DNA of 64,000 bases, taken from positions 1 through 64,000 of the forward strand of contig NZ_JAKRGB010000009.1 of the NCBI RefSeq assembly GCF_022347725.1. Reading direction: 5' to 3'. Below the pieces are notes generated by a model. The model saw only the letters and a list, made by a program, of their open reading frames with translations. It had not been told where the DNA came from and ran no database searches. The position numbers were made by a program, and so were the translations under genes. This stretch comes from Ruegeria sp. Ofav3-42. Its GTDB lineage: Bacteria > Pseudomonadota > Alphaproteobacteria > Rhodobacterales > Rhodobacteraceae. Every line of letters begins with the position of its first letter. Position 1 is the first letter of the stretch. Shown here piece by piece: positions 27,488-36,021 of this stretch.

Positions 27488-28605
27488 CAGGTACCTCCTT
27501 CAAACGGGTCGGAAAACTGTGGATTTGTCAGAAAGGCATCATCGGTCAGCGTATGCAGAAAGGCGATGATGGCGTCGATTTCTTCGGGCGTCATGCGCAG
27601 GCCAACAGTTTGCTGTCCGGCTTGCGGGGCATTGTCTGCCTCAAGGATCAATGGGCTGAGTGTATCGCTGACGACAATACCGTCATTGTAATGATCCATG
27701 ACATCTTCCAACGTCTCGAACCGACCGTCGTGCATGTATGGTGCTGTCACCGCGATGTTGCGCAGTGTCGGGACCTTGAAAAACCCTTTATGCGCCGGGT
27801 TTCCCGTCACGGCCATAAGACCATCGGGCAGATCTTCGTCTGAATCCAGCCCATTGTTCGAAAACCCGTCCAGCGCATCGCGGAACCCGGATGTCAGAAA
27901 CTGGCTGTGGCAGTCGATACAATTCCCTCCGCGCAACGAAACTTTGGTGTCCGGGTGTGCCATGAACAGTTTGCGCCCGTGTTCTTCCTGCGCGGTCAAA
28001 CGCTCCTCACCCCGTAGGTACTTGTCATATTTCGAGTCTGACGAGATCAACATGCGCATGAATGTCGACAAAGCGCGCGCTATATTATCGGCACTGACCT
28101 CGCCATACGCCCGGCGAAACATCTTTCGGTACGCACGGGACGTCTGCAACTCGCCAATCAACGCGTCTAGGTCCTGATCCATCTCATCCGGGTGCTGGAT
28201 TGGCAATAGAGCTTGCTCCTCCAACGAAGCCGCGCGCCCATCCCAAAAGAACCGCTCCTGCCCCCAAAGCAGGTTCGCCAGGCTCATTGAGCTAAAGCCC
28301 AGTTCGCCCCCTGACAATGAGGGTGACTTTGCCAGCCCGTCGGTAAACGCCAAAGCCTGCACATGGCACGATGCGCATGCGACCTGATTGTTGCCGGACA
28401 GTATAGGGTCATAGAAAAGGTGCCTGCCGAGGCTAAAGGCTTCCTCGGTCAACGGATTGTCCGGCGGGACCGCAAAGCGCCCGAATATAAAGGGTGCCGA
28501 GAAATCCGCGATGGGCGTCGACACGGGGCCGCGCGTGCGGTCCCAGATTATCCACGCTGCCGCAATCAATGCGGCAGCGGTTATTGTCAAAAACACTCGA
28601 AGCAT
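27487..28605 (-). CDS. MbnH-like di-haem peroxidase
   Basis: A 372-residue di-haem cytochrome c peroxidase family protein with two CXXCH haem sites, CASCH (77-81) and CIDCH (229-233), after an N-terminal membrane anchor (residues 4-22). Later conserved segments KVPTLRNIAVTAPYMHDG (about 275) and LTDDAFL near the end fit the MauG/MbnH/BCCP group. Its translational coupling to MbnP indicates the MbnH type, which uses a bis-Fe(IV)-like state to oxidise a Trp of MbnP to kynurenine. It acts in the periplasm and needs cytochrome c maturation. It lies 15 bp downstream of the exported propeller-like gene. Confidence 0.87.
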   Translation of the reverse strand: MLRVFLTITAAALIAAAWIIWDRTRGPVSTPIADFSAPFIFGRFAVPPDNPLTEEAFSLGRHLFYDPILSGNNQVACASCHVQALAFTDGLAKSPSLSGGELGFSSMSLANLLWGQERFFWDGRAASLEEQALLPIQHPDEMDQDLDALIGELQTSRAYRKMFRRAYGEVSADNIARALSTFMRMLISSDSKYDKYLRGEERLTAQEEHGRKLFMAHPDTKVSLRGGNCIDCHSQFLTSGFRDALDGFSNNGLDSDEDLPDGLMAVTGNPAHKGFFKVPTLRNIAVTAPYMHDGRFETLEDVMDHYNDGIVVSDTLSPLILEADNAPQAGQQTVGLRMTPEEIDAIIAFLHTLTDDAFLTNPQFSDPFEGGT

Positions 28606-28620
28606 AGCGCCTCCAGAGCA

Positions 28621-29919
28621 TTAATGGTGGTGCACGAAACCCGATCCGAACAGCCCTTCGACGTTGTCCACGCCTTTATTGTAGCGATCTTTGAAATTCA
28701 CCTCAGCGATGCGCTCACCTGTTTCCAGATCATGAATCGTGATCGTGTGGGCGTTCAGATCGGCGATAAAATCCACATCGGTCGGGTCCTCGTCGGCCGC
28801 GTTCCCCAGATTCAGCAGATTGTTCTGAATGGCGATCAGGTCCCTGCCCGAAGCGGACGTGAAAAAGATCATGTGATGCGCGCCCGGGTCGGCAACGATA
28901 TCCGGCCCGGTTGAGACCAGTTCGGGCAGTGCCGCCAATTCATAGCGCTTCACAACGCCCGGCAGGGCGTGCGAGATGAATAGCTCATCCTCGGTGCCGT
29001 AGAACTCCAGCGGAACAGCGGTTTCATTGGAGACACCACTATAGATGACCTCGGCCTCTCCAAACGTTTTGGAACTGGCGTCATAGGGCACTTTCCAGGT
29101 TTCAAACCCAAACATCGTATTGGCCAGAATGGCGGGTTCGATGTCGGCATGCATGCTGGGCCGCGCGAACAGAACCTCGACCGGAGAAGATGGAAAATCC
29201 AATGGCTTCTCGTTTTCGACCAGAATATTCTCGATGGGTTCGAGCGTATTGAGGTCGATAATCGTCAACACATTCCCCACCCCGGTTACCATGTCCGGAT
29301 GTATCGTCGAGGTGACCACCATCCGGTCTTCGAACGCGGAAATACCGTGCGGGTACATGATGTACGGCTCACCCTCGCCGATCTGACTTTTGCGGGCTTC
29401 GATGATCTTGACGACTTCGTTGGTCTGCGTGTCGAACACACCAACCGAACCGCCGTCGTCACCGCCTGTGCCGCCCATGAAGGTCACGAACATGTACTCC
29501 TGCCCGTTCGAGGTCGTCCACATGATGTCTTCGCCAACGACCTGACCTTTAGTGTCCAGGCATGTGAAACCTTCGATCACCGGCGTCCCGCTGGCGTCAC
29601 GGGACAGTCCAATCTCGGCCAGGCTGCAGGACGGGTCCAGCCCGGTTGAATACAGGCGCCCATTTGGGCTGTAATATAGGTGATGCAGCGGGTGCTGCAT
29701 GTCGGGCTGTTCAACCTCGCTAAGGATCTCTCCGAAACGGTCCGATTCCGGATCCAGCTCGACAATCGCCACGCTGTGCTTGGTATCCAGCGTCGGCAGC
29801 CCGCGCAGCAGCACCATACCCTGACTTTCCTCGCGGTTCTGAGCCTCAGCCGCCGACAGACCGCAGACCATCAGAGCTGCGCCAGTCAATGTGATCTGAG
29901 TAAATTTGCTAAGTTTCAT
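28621..29919 (-). CDS. exported protein with beta-propeller-like repeats
   Basis: A 432-residue exported protein: signal peptide (MKLSKFTQITLTGAALMVCG, cleavage after AEA), then repeated beta-rich blocks each ending near Asp/Gly turns (VAIVELDPES, HHLYYSPNGRLYSTGLDP, VGVFDTQTNEVVKII, LTIIDLNTLEPIENI, ITIHDLETGERIAEV), typical of YVTN/propeller folds. It ends in HHH. The domain is not one I can name with certainty; it recalls selenium-binding or methanethiol-oxidase-like propellers only loosely. The start at 29919 is fixed by the signal peptide; upstream codons in the same frame are not used. It leads an operon with MbnH and MbnP, which suggests a copper-related periplasmic role. Confidence 0.7.
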   Translation of the reverse strand: MKLSKFTQITLTGAALMVCGLSAAEAQNREESQGMVLLRGLPTLDTKHSVAIVELDPESDRFGEILSEVEQPDMQHPLHHLYYSPNGRLYSTGLDPSCSLAEIGLSRDASGTPVIEGFTCLDTKGQVVGEDIMWTTSNGQEYMFVTFMGGTGGDDGGSVGVFDTQTNEVVKIIEARKSQIGEGEPYIMYPHGISAFEDRMVVTSTIHPDMVTGVGNVLTIIDLNTLEPIENILVENEKPLDFPSSPVEVLFARPSMHADIEPAILANTMFGFETWKVPYDASSKTFGEAEVIYSGVSNETAVPLEFYGTEDELFISHALPGVVKRYELAALPELVSTGPDIVADPGAHHMIFFTSASGRDLIAIQNNLLNLGNAADEDPTDVDFIADLNAHTITIHDLETGERIAEVNFKDRYNKGVDNVEGLFGSGFVHHH

Positions 29920-30034
29920 AGCCTTCCCCCCTTGTGATGAAACTTCGGAAAAACGGCGGTGAGAAATGCACCTTACCTTACGTAATATCACATTGCATTC
30001 TTTGCACCAAACCAACCCTTGCCCGCCAACGAAG

Positions 30035-30060
30035 AACGCCGCCTTGCGACAGGCGGCGTT
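30035..30060 (-). terminator. hairpin at the end of the DHPS operon
   Basis: A perfect 9-bp GC-rich stem (30035-30043 with 30052-30060) 27 bp downstream of the comE stop. The minus-strand flank (CTTCGTTGG) is only mildly T-rich. It is likely to end the hps-comDE transcript before the propeller-like gene's promoter. Confidence 0.6.
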
Positions 30061-30087
30061 TGCTTGGCGTTTACTCGGCGGAATGCG

Positions 30088-30645
30088 TTAAGTGCCTTGA
30101 ACTGCTTTCATAAAGCGATCTCGGATAACAACAGGGTCCATTGTAATCGGCGGCATCTTGGCATTGCCGCTTTCACACTTACTGACGATGATCGTCATTT
30201 GCTTGGCATCAAGCGCCTCTTGCAGGACACGGCCGGTGTCTTCGGCCTGACACTCGATTACGCGCTCACACCCGGCCGCCGCCGCCATTTTGGACAGAGA
30301 CGTTTTTTGGCCTGCATAGGTCGGCTGATCCCCGGTCGACCCGTAAGAGCCGTTGTCGACGATCAAAAGAATATAGTTGTCGGCCACATTGTTGGCGATG
30401 GTCGGTAGCGTGCCCAGATTGGTCAGAACCGACCCGTCGCCGTCGATCACGATAACCGGTTTCGGCTGTGACAAAGCCAACCCCAAGCCGATGGACGAGG
30501 CCAGACCCATCGTGCCCAGCATGTAGAAGTTGGTGGGCTGGTCGTCGATAGCGTGCAGTTCCTGGCTGGGGATGCCGATGTTACAGACAACCAATTGATC
30601 CCGTAGGATCGGTGCGATTTCTTTAAGGATTTCAGAACGGATCAT
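30088..30645 (-). CDS. comE: sulfopyruvate decarboxylase, beta subunit
   Basis: A 185-residue TPP-binding subunit. The TPP/Mg signature is visible: VIVIDGDGSVLTNLG followed 27 residues later by VDNGSYGS (GDG-N26-N type motif). Substrate-side segments are YMLGTMGLASSIGLGLAL and QPTYAGQKTSLSKMA. With ComD it decarboxylates 3-sulfopyruvate to sulfoacetaldehyde and CO2. The start at 30645 overlaps the comD stop by four bases (ATGA); the longer frame starting at 30705 is not used. It is the last gene of the DHPS operon. The small separate subunit form (about 170 plus 185 residues) is the usual ComDE arrangement. Confidence 0.9.
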   Translation of the reverse strand: MIRSEILKEIAPILRDQLVVCNIGIPSQELHAIDDQPTNFYMLGTMGLASSIGLGLALSQPKPVIVIDGDGSVLTNLGTLPTIANNVADNYILLIVDNGSYGSTGDQPTYAGQKTSLSKMAAAAGCERVIECQAEDTGRVLQEALDAKQMTIIVSKCESGNAKMPPITMDPVVIRDRFMKAVQGT

Positions 30646-31148
30646 TGGTCGCCGTAGCCTCCCCAAAAATTGGCGTCGGTCAGAATGGCAACCGGCTTGT
30701 TGCACATGAAGGTGTATTTCAGGATCGCGTCCAATTCCTCGACATCCGCCTGATGGTGGAAGTGATAGGCCGGGATATTCAGCTGCGCCAACAGCGCCTT
30801 GGTGTGCACCGCCATTTCGACTTGGCAGGCGATTGGCTCGCGCAGTTCACCGCGGTATGAGATCAGCATGGGCAACGGCATCCGGTAATACTGGATCAGC
30901 GTCGCCAGCGTGTTGATCGTCACACCGATCGCTGTGTTCTGCATGATGATGGCAGGACGCTTACCGCCCATCCATGCACCGGCACACAGGCCCATACCTT
31001 CATCTTCCTTGTTGGAAGGGATGTGGTAGATGCCCTCGCGCGCGTCAATCTCTTCGATCACCCCGGCCAGCTGCTTGCACGGAACCGTAGTGACAAACGA
31101 GATATCGTTGGCCACCAGATCGTCGGTGATTTTCTTGTCTATGTTCAT
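30642..31148 (-). CDS. comD: sulfopyruvate decarboxylase, alpha subunit
   Basis: A 168-residue pyrimidine-domain subunit of a TPP-dependent decarboxylase. Family features are TTVPCKQLAGVIEEID, the conserved Glu in SNKEDEGMGLCAGA that activates TPP, and NTAIGVTINTLATLI. It pairs with ComE to convert sulfopyruvate to sulfoacetaldehyde. In the classical methanogen pathway ComDE makes coenzyme M, but in roseobacters it serves sulfonate breakdown, and the hps genes upstream support that. It lies 48 bp after the universal stress protein gene on the same strand. Confidence 0.9.
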   Translation of the reverse strand: MNIDKKITDDLVANDISFVTTVPCKQLAGVIEEIDAREGIYHIPSNKEDEGMGLCAGAWMGGKRPAIIMQNTAIGVTINTLATLIQYYRMPLPMLISYRGELREPIACQVEMAVHTKALLAQLNIPAYHFHHQADVEELDAILKYTFMCNKPVAILTDANFWGGYGDQ

Positions 31149-31196
31149 ATCCGTTTTGTCAGTCCTGTATGGGGCGCACTTGGCGCGATTTACGGG

Positions 31197-31607
31197 TTAA
31201 AGCCTGCGGTGCACATGCACGGCGCAGTGCGCATGGCGGACGACACGCGAGGCGGTCGATCCCAGAAAATAGTCGCTGATGCCCGGTTTGTGCGAACCGA
31301 TGACAATGCAGTCAAAGTCGTTTTGAGTTGCAAAATCGATCACCGTGCGGGCCGTGTGCCCCTTGACGACTTCTGCCTGAACACCTTCAAGCCCCGAAAC
31401 CTTGTCCCGCAACAGATTGCGCGCCGCGCGGAACCCTTCGGCAACGACATCCTTGTCGAGGTAGGCACTGACAGACCCTTGGGGCATTTCATAGACATGC
31501 AGGGCCACGATTTCGGCACCCTCTGCCGAGAGCGCCCGGGCAACTTCCAGGGTGTGTTGAGAAATCCCATGATCCAATGCCATTGGTACGAGAATTTTTT
31601 TATACAT
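31197..31607 (-). CDS. universal stress protein (UspA family)
   Basis: A 136-residue Usp-fold protein. It begins with the family strand MYKKILVPMALDHG and carries the ATP-binding signature GSHKPGISDYFLGSTASRVV (G-x2-G-x9-G-S/T pattern) near its C-terminus, so it is probably of the nucleotide-binding type. It is embedded between hpsP (11 bp away) and comD in the DHPS operon and is presumably co-expressed. Usp genes often ride with TRAP-transporter operons. Its exact job here is unknown. Confidence 0.88.
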   Translation of the reverse strand: MYKKILVPMALDHGISQHTLEVARALSAEGAEIVALHVYEMPQGSVSAYLDKDVVAEGFRAARNLLRDKVSGLEGVQAEVVKGHTARTVIDFATQNDFDCIVIGSHKPGISDYFLGSTASRVVRHAHCAVHVHRRL

Positions 31608-31618
31608 GAATACCTCCG

Positions 31619-32611
31619 TTACTGCCGGGCCTGGACCCAGGGTGCGAGGATAATCTTTGGCGCGGCGACTACGCCACTTTGCAAGTCACGAAACGCGTCG
31701 GCGGCGTCGGGCAACGCCCGCTCCTCGACCCAGTCCAACGCGCCCAGTCGACCATCGAAAATGGCTTGCGCGGTCTTTCGAAAATCCTCAGCCGTATACG
31801 TATAGGTGCCGATAAATGTGATTTCCTGCAAGGTCATACGGCGTATGTCCAACCCTCCAGAGTCTTCACCCAGCCCAACATGCGCGATTACCCCCCCCGG
31901 TTGGACAAGCCGCGAGGCAGCAGCGCGGGTTGCAGAGTAACCAACAGCATCGATCACCAAAGGGTAGGTATCTGCTGTGGTTTCAACCGTTTTGAAAGCG
32001 TCAAACCTTTGCAGATACAGGCGCCTCGGCGCGTTTGGCTCGACAATGACCACGTCCTCGATACCAGCGGCATTCAGTGCCAACGCGGCAGCCACACCAA
32101 TTGCGCCGCCCCCGATGACCAGCGCTTGCCGTCCCATTGCAGGGTCCAGCGCTTCAAGGCCCAACCGGACGGCGTGCCAGCTGACAGCAAGTGGCTCGGC
32201 TAGCGCCGCCTGCTGAAAGGTCACATGATCCGGAACCTCAACCAGATTGGCATCTGGCATAGCGACGTATTGCGCGAATGCCCCTTCTCGAGGTGGCATC
32301 GAGATGATCTGGCGGTCAATGCACAGGTTTTCGCGCCCGGTCCTGCAAGCCGGGCATACACCGCAGGTCACCAGCGGATTGATCGTCACGCGCACACCGT
32401 CACGCGGACCACCAACGATGGTGCCCGCAGCCTCGTGGCCCAAAATAAGCGGGGCGGGCCGGCGCGCGTCGTGGCCCAGATACGCATGCATGTCCGAGCC
32501 ACAGATTCCGACGGCCTCAACCCGGATCAGTTCTTCACCGATATCGGGCGAAGCATCAGGGACGTCCTCATAGACCAACCGCTCGACCCCCTGATACACA
32601 ATCGCTTTCAT
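31619..32611 (-). CDS. hpsP: zinc-dependent alcohol dehydrogenase, DHPS 2-dehydrogenase candidate
   Basis: A 330-residue MDR-family dehydrogenase. Catalytic zinc ligands are seen in GICGSD (Cys37) and LGHEAAG, the structural zinc site in CGVCPACRTGRENLC, and the NAD-binding Rossmann glycine motif in VIGGGAIGVAAALA. In the order hpsN-hpsO-hpsP known from roseobacter DHPS clusters this would be HpsP, one of two dehydrogenases of opposite stereospecificity at C2 that interconvert R- and S-DHPS through sulfohydroxyacetone. It overlaps hpsO by four bases. Family is certain; the hpsP assignment rests on order and context, and O and P could be swapped. Confidence 0.78.
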   Translation of the reverse strand: MKAIVYQGVERLVYEDVPDASPDIGEELIRVEAVGICGSDMHAYLGHDARRPAPLILGHEAAGTIVGGPRDGVRVTINPLVTCGVCPACRTGRENLCIDRQIISMPPREGAFAQYVAMPDANLVEVPDHVTFQQAALAEPLAVSWHAVRLGLEALDPAMGRQALVIGGGAIGVAAALALNAAGIEDVVIVEPNAPRRLYLQRFDAFKTVETTADTYPLVIDAVGYSATRAAASRLVQPGGVIAHVGLGEDSGGLDIRRMTLQEITFIGTYTYTAEDFRKTAQAIFDGRLGALDWVEERALPDAADAFRDLQSGVVAAPKIILAPWVQARQ

Positions 32612-33369
32612 TTCGCCGTGAACCCCCCGTCAACCATCAAAATCTGCCCGGTTACGTAGTCGGACGCCCTGGAGCACAGAAACAGGATCGGGCCGTCGAT
32701 GTCCTCAATCCGCCCGTTTCGGTGCACGCAGGTCTGCTCGGCATTCCGGGCAGAGCGTTCGGGGTCATCGAACACCGCCTGCGTCAGTTCGGTTGGGAAA
32801 AACCCCGGCCCAATAGCGTTGGCGGTTACACCGTGAGGCGACCACGCTTCGGCCATGGCCCGCGTCAACTGTCCGATCCCGGCTTTGCTGGCTCCGTAAG
32901 CGATACCGCCCGGAAACGCGCGTGCAGTCTGCAGTGATGCGAAATTCACGATCCGCCCCCACCCCCTGGCCTTCATCGCGGGCACTAATGCCTGGCTGAG
33001 GAAGAACGGCGTGCTCAGGTTCAAAGCAAGGGTCTGGTCCCAGCCATCAGCAGTCACCTCGTCGGCCGCTTCGCGGGTATTGATCCCCGCTGCATGCACC
33101 ACGATGTCCGGCGGGCCAAATCTGGCGCCGACCTGATTGGCCAGCTTCGCAATGCGAGACCGATCAGCGACATCTGCAACGACGGTATCTATGTTTTCTC
33201 CGCTTTCCGCCCGCAATTCGGCTAATGCCTCAGCCCGACGCGCGACGCCAACCACGTGCGCACCGGCAGCGGCCAACACCAGCGCCGCCCGACGGCCAAG
33301 GCCCGAGCTGGCCCCGGTCACGCAGGCCACCCGCCCTGTCAGATCAAACAACGCGCGCGGATCATCCAT
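32608..33369 (-). CDS. hpsO: short-chain dehydrogenase, DHPS 2-dehydrogenase candidate
   Basis: A 253-residue classical SDR. It has the NAD(P)-binding TGASSGLG motif (about 19-26), the HAAGI motif (NNAG equivalent, about 91), catalytic Ser in NFASLQTA, and YGASK (Tyr/Lys pair, about residue 158). The Arg-containing VVGVARR after the second strand allows NADP or NAD. It overlaps hpsN by eight bases and hpsP by four, so the three dehydrogenases are translationally coupled. In the DHPS pathway it would oxidise C2 of one DHPS enantiomer. The individual stereospecificity cannot be read here. Confidence 0.78.
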   Translation of the reverse strand: MDDPRALFDLTGRVACVTGASSGLGRRAALVLAAAGAHVVGVARRAEALAELRAESGENIDTVVADVADRSRIAKLANQVGARFGPPDIVVHAAGINTREAADEVTADGWDQTLALNLSTPFFLSQALVPAMKARGWGRIVNFASLQTARAFPGGIAYGASKAGIGQLTRAMAEAWSPHGVTANAIGPGFFPTELTQAVFDDPERSARNAEQTCVHRNGRIEDIDGPILFLCSRASDYVTGQILMVDGGFTAK

Positions 33370-34669
33370 CGGCAGTCAAATCGAACTGTTCGTCAGGGAA
33401 GTATTTTGCCAAACGAATATCCGCGGCACGAGCATGCCCCTCCATCCCTTCAAGGCGGGATATGCGCGCGGTGGCTTCGGCGATGGACTTCGAACCCTCG
33501 CGTGTTGCCCGCTGCCAAGTGACAATCTTCATGTACTTGTGGACACTCAGGCCACCGGTATAGCTGGCCGCACCTGACGTCGGCAGGACGTGGTTCGTGC
33601 CTGTCGCCTTATCGCCATAGGACACGGTGGTCTCTTCGCCCAAAAACAGCGAGCCATAACAGGTCAGCCGATCCAACCACCAATCCAGATCCTCGGCCTG
33701 AACGGTCAGGTGTTCGGGCGCGTATTCGTCGGAACAAGCTGCCATTTCTTCGCGGTCTGAACACACAATGACCTCGGCATAGTCGCGCCATGCAGCGGCA
33801 GCGTTCTCTCGATTCAATTCGGGCAAATCGTCGATCAGCACCGGCACAAGCCCCATGACCTTTTGCGCAAGATCGCGGTCATCGGTGACAAGCCAAACGG
33901 GTGAGTTGTATCCGTGCTCGGCCTGACTGACCAAATCGGTGGCCACCACATGCGCATCCGCCGAGCTATCCGCAAGGATCAGGCTGTCAGTAGGGCCCGC
34001 GATCATGTCGATGCCGACCTTGCCATAGAGAATACGCTTGGCCTCGGCTACGAATTGGTTGCCGGGGCCCACGAGGATGTTGGCGCGTGGCAGGCCGAAC
34101 AGCCCGTAGGTCATGGCGGCCACACCCTGCACACCGCCCATCGCCAGAATGCTGTCGGCCCCGCAGATATGCGCCGCATAAACGATCGCAGGTGCAACGC
34201 CTTCGCCTGGGCGCGGAGGAGAACAGGCCGTAATGTGGCGGCATCCGGCAACCTTGGCAGTGGTTACGGTCATGATCGCACTGGCGATGTGGCTATAGCG
34301 CCCTCCGGGCACGTAACAGCCTGCGGCATCCACCGGGATGGCCTTTTGGCCGGCGATGAAGCCCGGAACGATCTCCATCTGCACATCGGACACAGTGGCT
34401 TTCTGCGTTTCGGCAAAGCGGCGCACATTGTCGTGGGCAAAGCGGATATCGGCCTTCAGCTTTTCCGGCACCAACGCAATGGCCGCCTCGATTTCCTCTG
34501 CGCTCATCAAGACATTGCCTTCGTACTTGTCGAACTTGGCTGCGTATTCCAGCGCTTTGGCATCGCCGCCGACCTCGATATCGGCAAGGATGGTCTTGAC
34601 CGTGTCATGCACTTCCGAGGCATGGGATTGCGGTGTCAGAGTTGCCTTTTTCAGGTAGTCACGAGGCAT
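33362..34669 (-). CDS. hpsN: sulfopropanediol 3-dehydrogenase
   Basis: A 435-residue protein of the histidinol-dehydrogenase fold. It is not in a histidine operon but sits between a TRAP transporter and two DHPS dehydrogenases, which identifies HpsN: four-electron, NAD-dependent oxidation of DHPS at C3 to R-sulfolactate. Zinc-site segments of the family are visible: SQAEHG (Gln/His, about 249-254), APEHL, and TNHVLPT. Further conserved parts are YVPGGRYSHIASAIM, VGPGNQFVAEAK and IAGPTDSLILAD. It lies 12 bp after the large TRAP permease. The bona fide hisD should be elsewhere in the genome. Confidence 0.9.
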   Translation of the reverse strand: MPRDYLKKATLTPQSHASEVHDTVKTILADIEVGGDAKALEYAAKFDKYEGNVLMSAEEIEAAIALVPEKLKADIRFAHDNVRRFAETQKATVSDVQMEIVPGFIAGQKAIPVDAAGCYVPGGRYSHIASAIMTVTTAKVAGCRHITACSPPRPGEGVAPAIVYAAHICGADSILAMGGVQGVAAMTYGLFGLPRANILVGPGNQFVAEAKRILYGKVGIDMIAGPTDSLILADSSADAHVVATDLVSQAEHGYNSPVWLVTDDRDLAQKVMGLVPVLIDDLPELNRENAAAAWRDYAEVIVCSDREEMAACSDEYAPEHLTVQAEDLDWWLDRLTCYGSLFLGEETTVSYGDKATGTNHVLPTSGAASYTGGLSVHKYMKIVTWQRATREGSKSIAEATARISRLEGMEGHARAADIRLAKYFPDEQFDLTADG

Positions 34670-34681
34670 ATTCGGTAGGTC

Positions 34682-36010
34682 CTATTGGTAGATTTCAGGA
34701 AGCAGCGTGGTCGAAACCGAGGGCACATACGCAATCAGAAGAACCACAATCAGCATTGTCAAAACAAAAGGCACAGCACGGGCCGCGATTTTGAGGATGG
34801 ACTCGCCCGTGATGCCCGAGACGACGAACAGGTTCAGGCCCAGCGGCGGAGTGATGAACCCTACGCCCAGCGCGGTGATCATCATAATGCAGAACTGAAT
34901 CTCGTTCATGCCGATATTGTCGGCCAGTGGTTTCAGGATCGGCGCGAGGATAACAATGTTTGGCGTCGTTTCCATGACGCAACCTGCGGCGATCAGGATG
35001 CCGATCATCAAAAGGATCAAGAGGTACGGATCGTCGGTCATTGCGGTGACAGAGGCAACAAACCCCTGAGGTACACCCATGATCGCCAGCGCCTCGGCCA
35101 AAGGTGCAGAAAAGGCAATGATCGGTAGAATAACTCCGTTCACCTTGGCTGAACTGACCAGCATTGATGGGAAGTCAGCCAACGATAGCGTACGCAGGAT
35201 GAAGCCCATGATGATGGTGACGACCACAGCGGTCGCCCCGGCCTCGGTCGGGGTCAGGCGCCCCGAGAAAATGCCGTAAAAGATGATCCCAGGCACAATG
35301 AACGCATACCAGCCGGACTTCAAAGCCTTGCCCAGATTGGCAAGCCATTCGCCCATGGTCATCATGCCACCGCCCTCATAGGCGTAGAGGCGGTTCATGA
35401 TGATGTTGGTGATCAGGATCGAGACCAGAATGGCCAGACCCGGGATCAACGCTGCCAGAAACAGGGTCGAGGCAGAGATACCCAGCACAAGGCCAATAAT
35501 GATGTACGCAATCGAGGGCGGGATCAGGATGCCGGTACAGGCCCCCGCAGCCACCAGCGCACAGGCATAGGGGCGCGGGTAACCACTTTCGACCAACCGA
35601 TTGATCGTCATCCGCCCCACAGCAGCCGCGCCAGCCGCGTCCGAGCCTGAGATCGCGGCGAACATGCCGCAGACCAGAACAGTGGCTGAACCGAACCCGC
35701 CTTTCGCAAAACAGGTTAGCGCCTCGGCCACGTCCAGAAACTTGCGCGACAACCCGGTGCGGACCAGTACGTCGCCGGTCAGGATGAACAACGGCACAGC
35801 GGTCAGGGCAAAGGCGTCAATGCCGGTGAACAGGCTCTCGCCGACCAAGCTTAGCGGCAGATCACCAGACATGACCAGCATAACGATAGCGGCTGAACCA
35901 ATTGCGGCCCAGACCGGAACGGCCATCGCGATCAAGGCGACAAACAGGATAACGGGAACGTAAAAATCCCACCCCAGTTCCACGGTTTGATTGAGAGAGT
36001 TCCAGAGCAT
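34682..36010 (-). CDS. TRAP transporter large permease (DctM family), DHPS uptake
   Basis: A 442-residue, 12-13-segment membrane protein of the DctM family. Typical features are the early PVWAAIGSAAIVMLVMSG, PLFILTGDVL, CGMFAAISGSDAAGAAAVG, the LIPPSIAYIIIG re-entrant loop and GVGFITPPLGLNLFVV in the second half. It couples Na+ entry to solute import together with the small permease 11 bp upstream and the Tat-exported binding protein. Context makes DHPS the expected substrate (the HpsKLM set of roseobacters). I do not assign individual K/L/M letters. Confidence 0.93.
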   Translation of the reverse strand: MLWNSLNQTVELGWDFYVPVILFVALIAMAVPVWAAIGSAAIVMLVMSGDLPLSLVGESLFTGIDAFALTAVPLFILTGDVLVRTGLSRKFLDVAEALTCFAKGGFGSATVLVCGMFAAISGSDAAGAAAVGRMTINRLVESGYPRPYACALVAAGACTGILIPPSIAYIIIGLVLGISASTLFLAALIPGLAILVSILITNIIMNRLYAYEGGGMMTMGEWLANLGKALKSGWYAFIVPGIIFYGIFSGRLTPTEAGATAVVVTIIMGFILRTLSLADFPSMLVSSAKVNGVILPIIAFSAPLAEALAIMGVPQGFVASVTAMTDDPYLLILLMIGILIAAGCVMETTPNIVILAPILKPLADNIGMNEIQFCIMMITALGVGFITPPLGLNLFVVSGITGESILKIAARAVPFVLTMLIVVLLIAYVPSVSTTLLPEIYQ

Positions 36011-36021
36011 AGTGCTTCCCC

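Noticed and set aside
30642..31148. ComDE as part of coenzyme M synthesis
   Set aside because: No other coenzyme M genes; the operon is catabolic for DHPS.
33362..34669. reading this gene as histidinol dehydrogenase hisD
   Set aside because: The fold is shared, but no his genes adjoin it; TRAP transporter, two DHPS dehydrogenases and comDE make HpsN far more likely.
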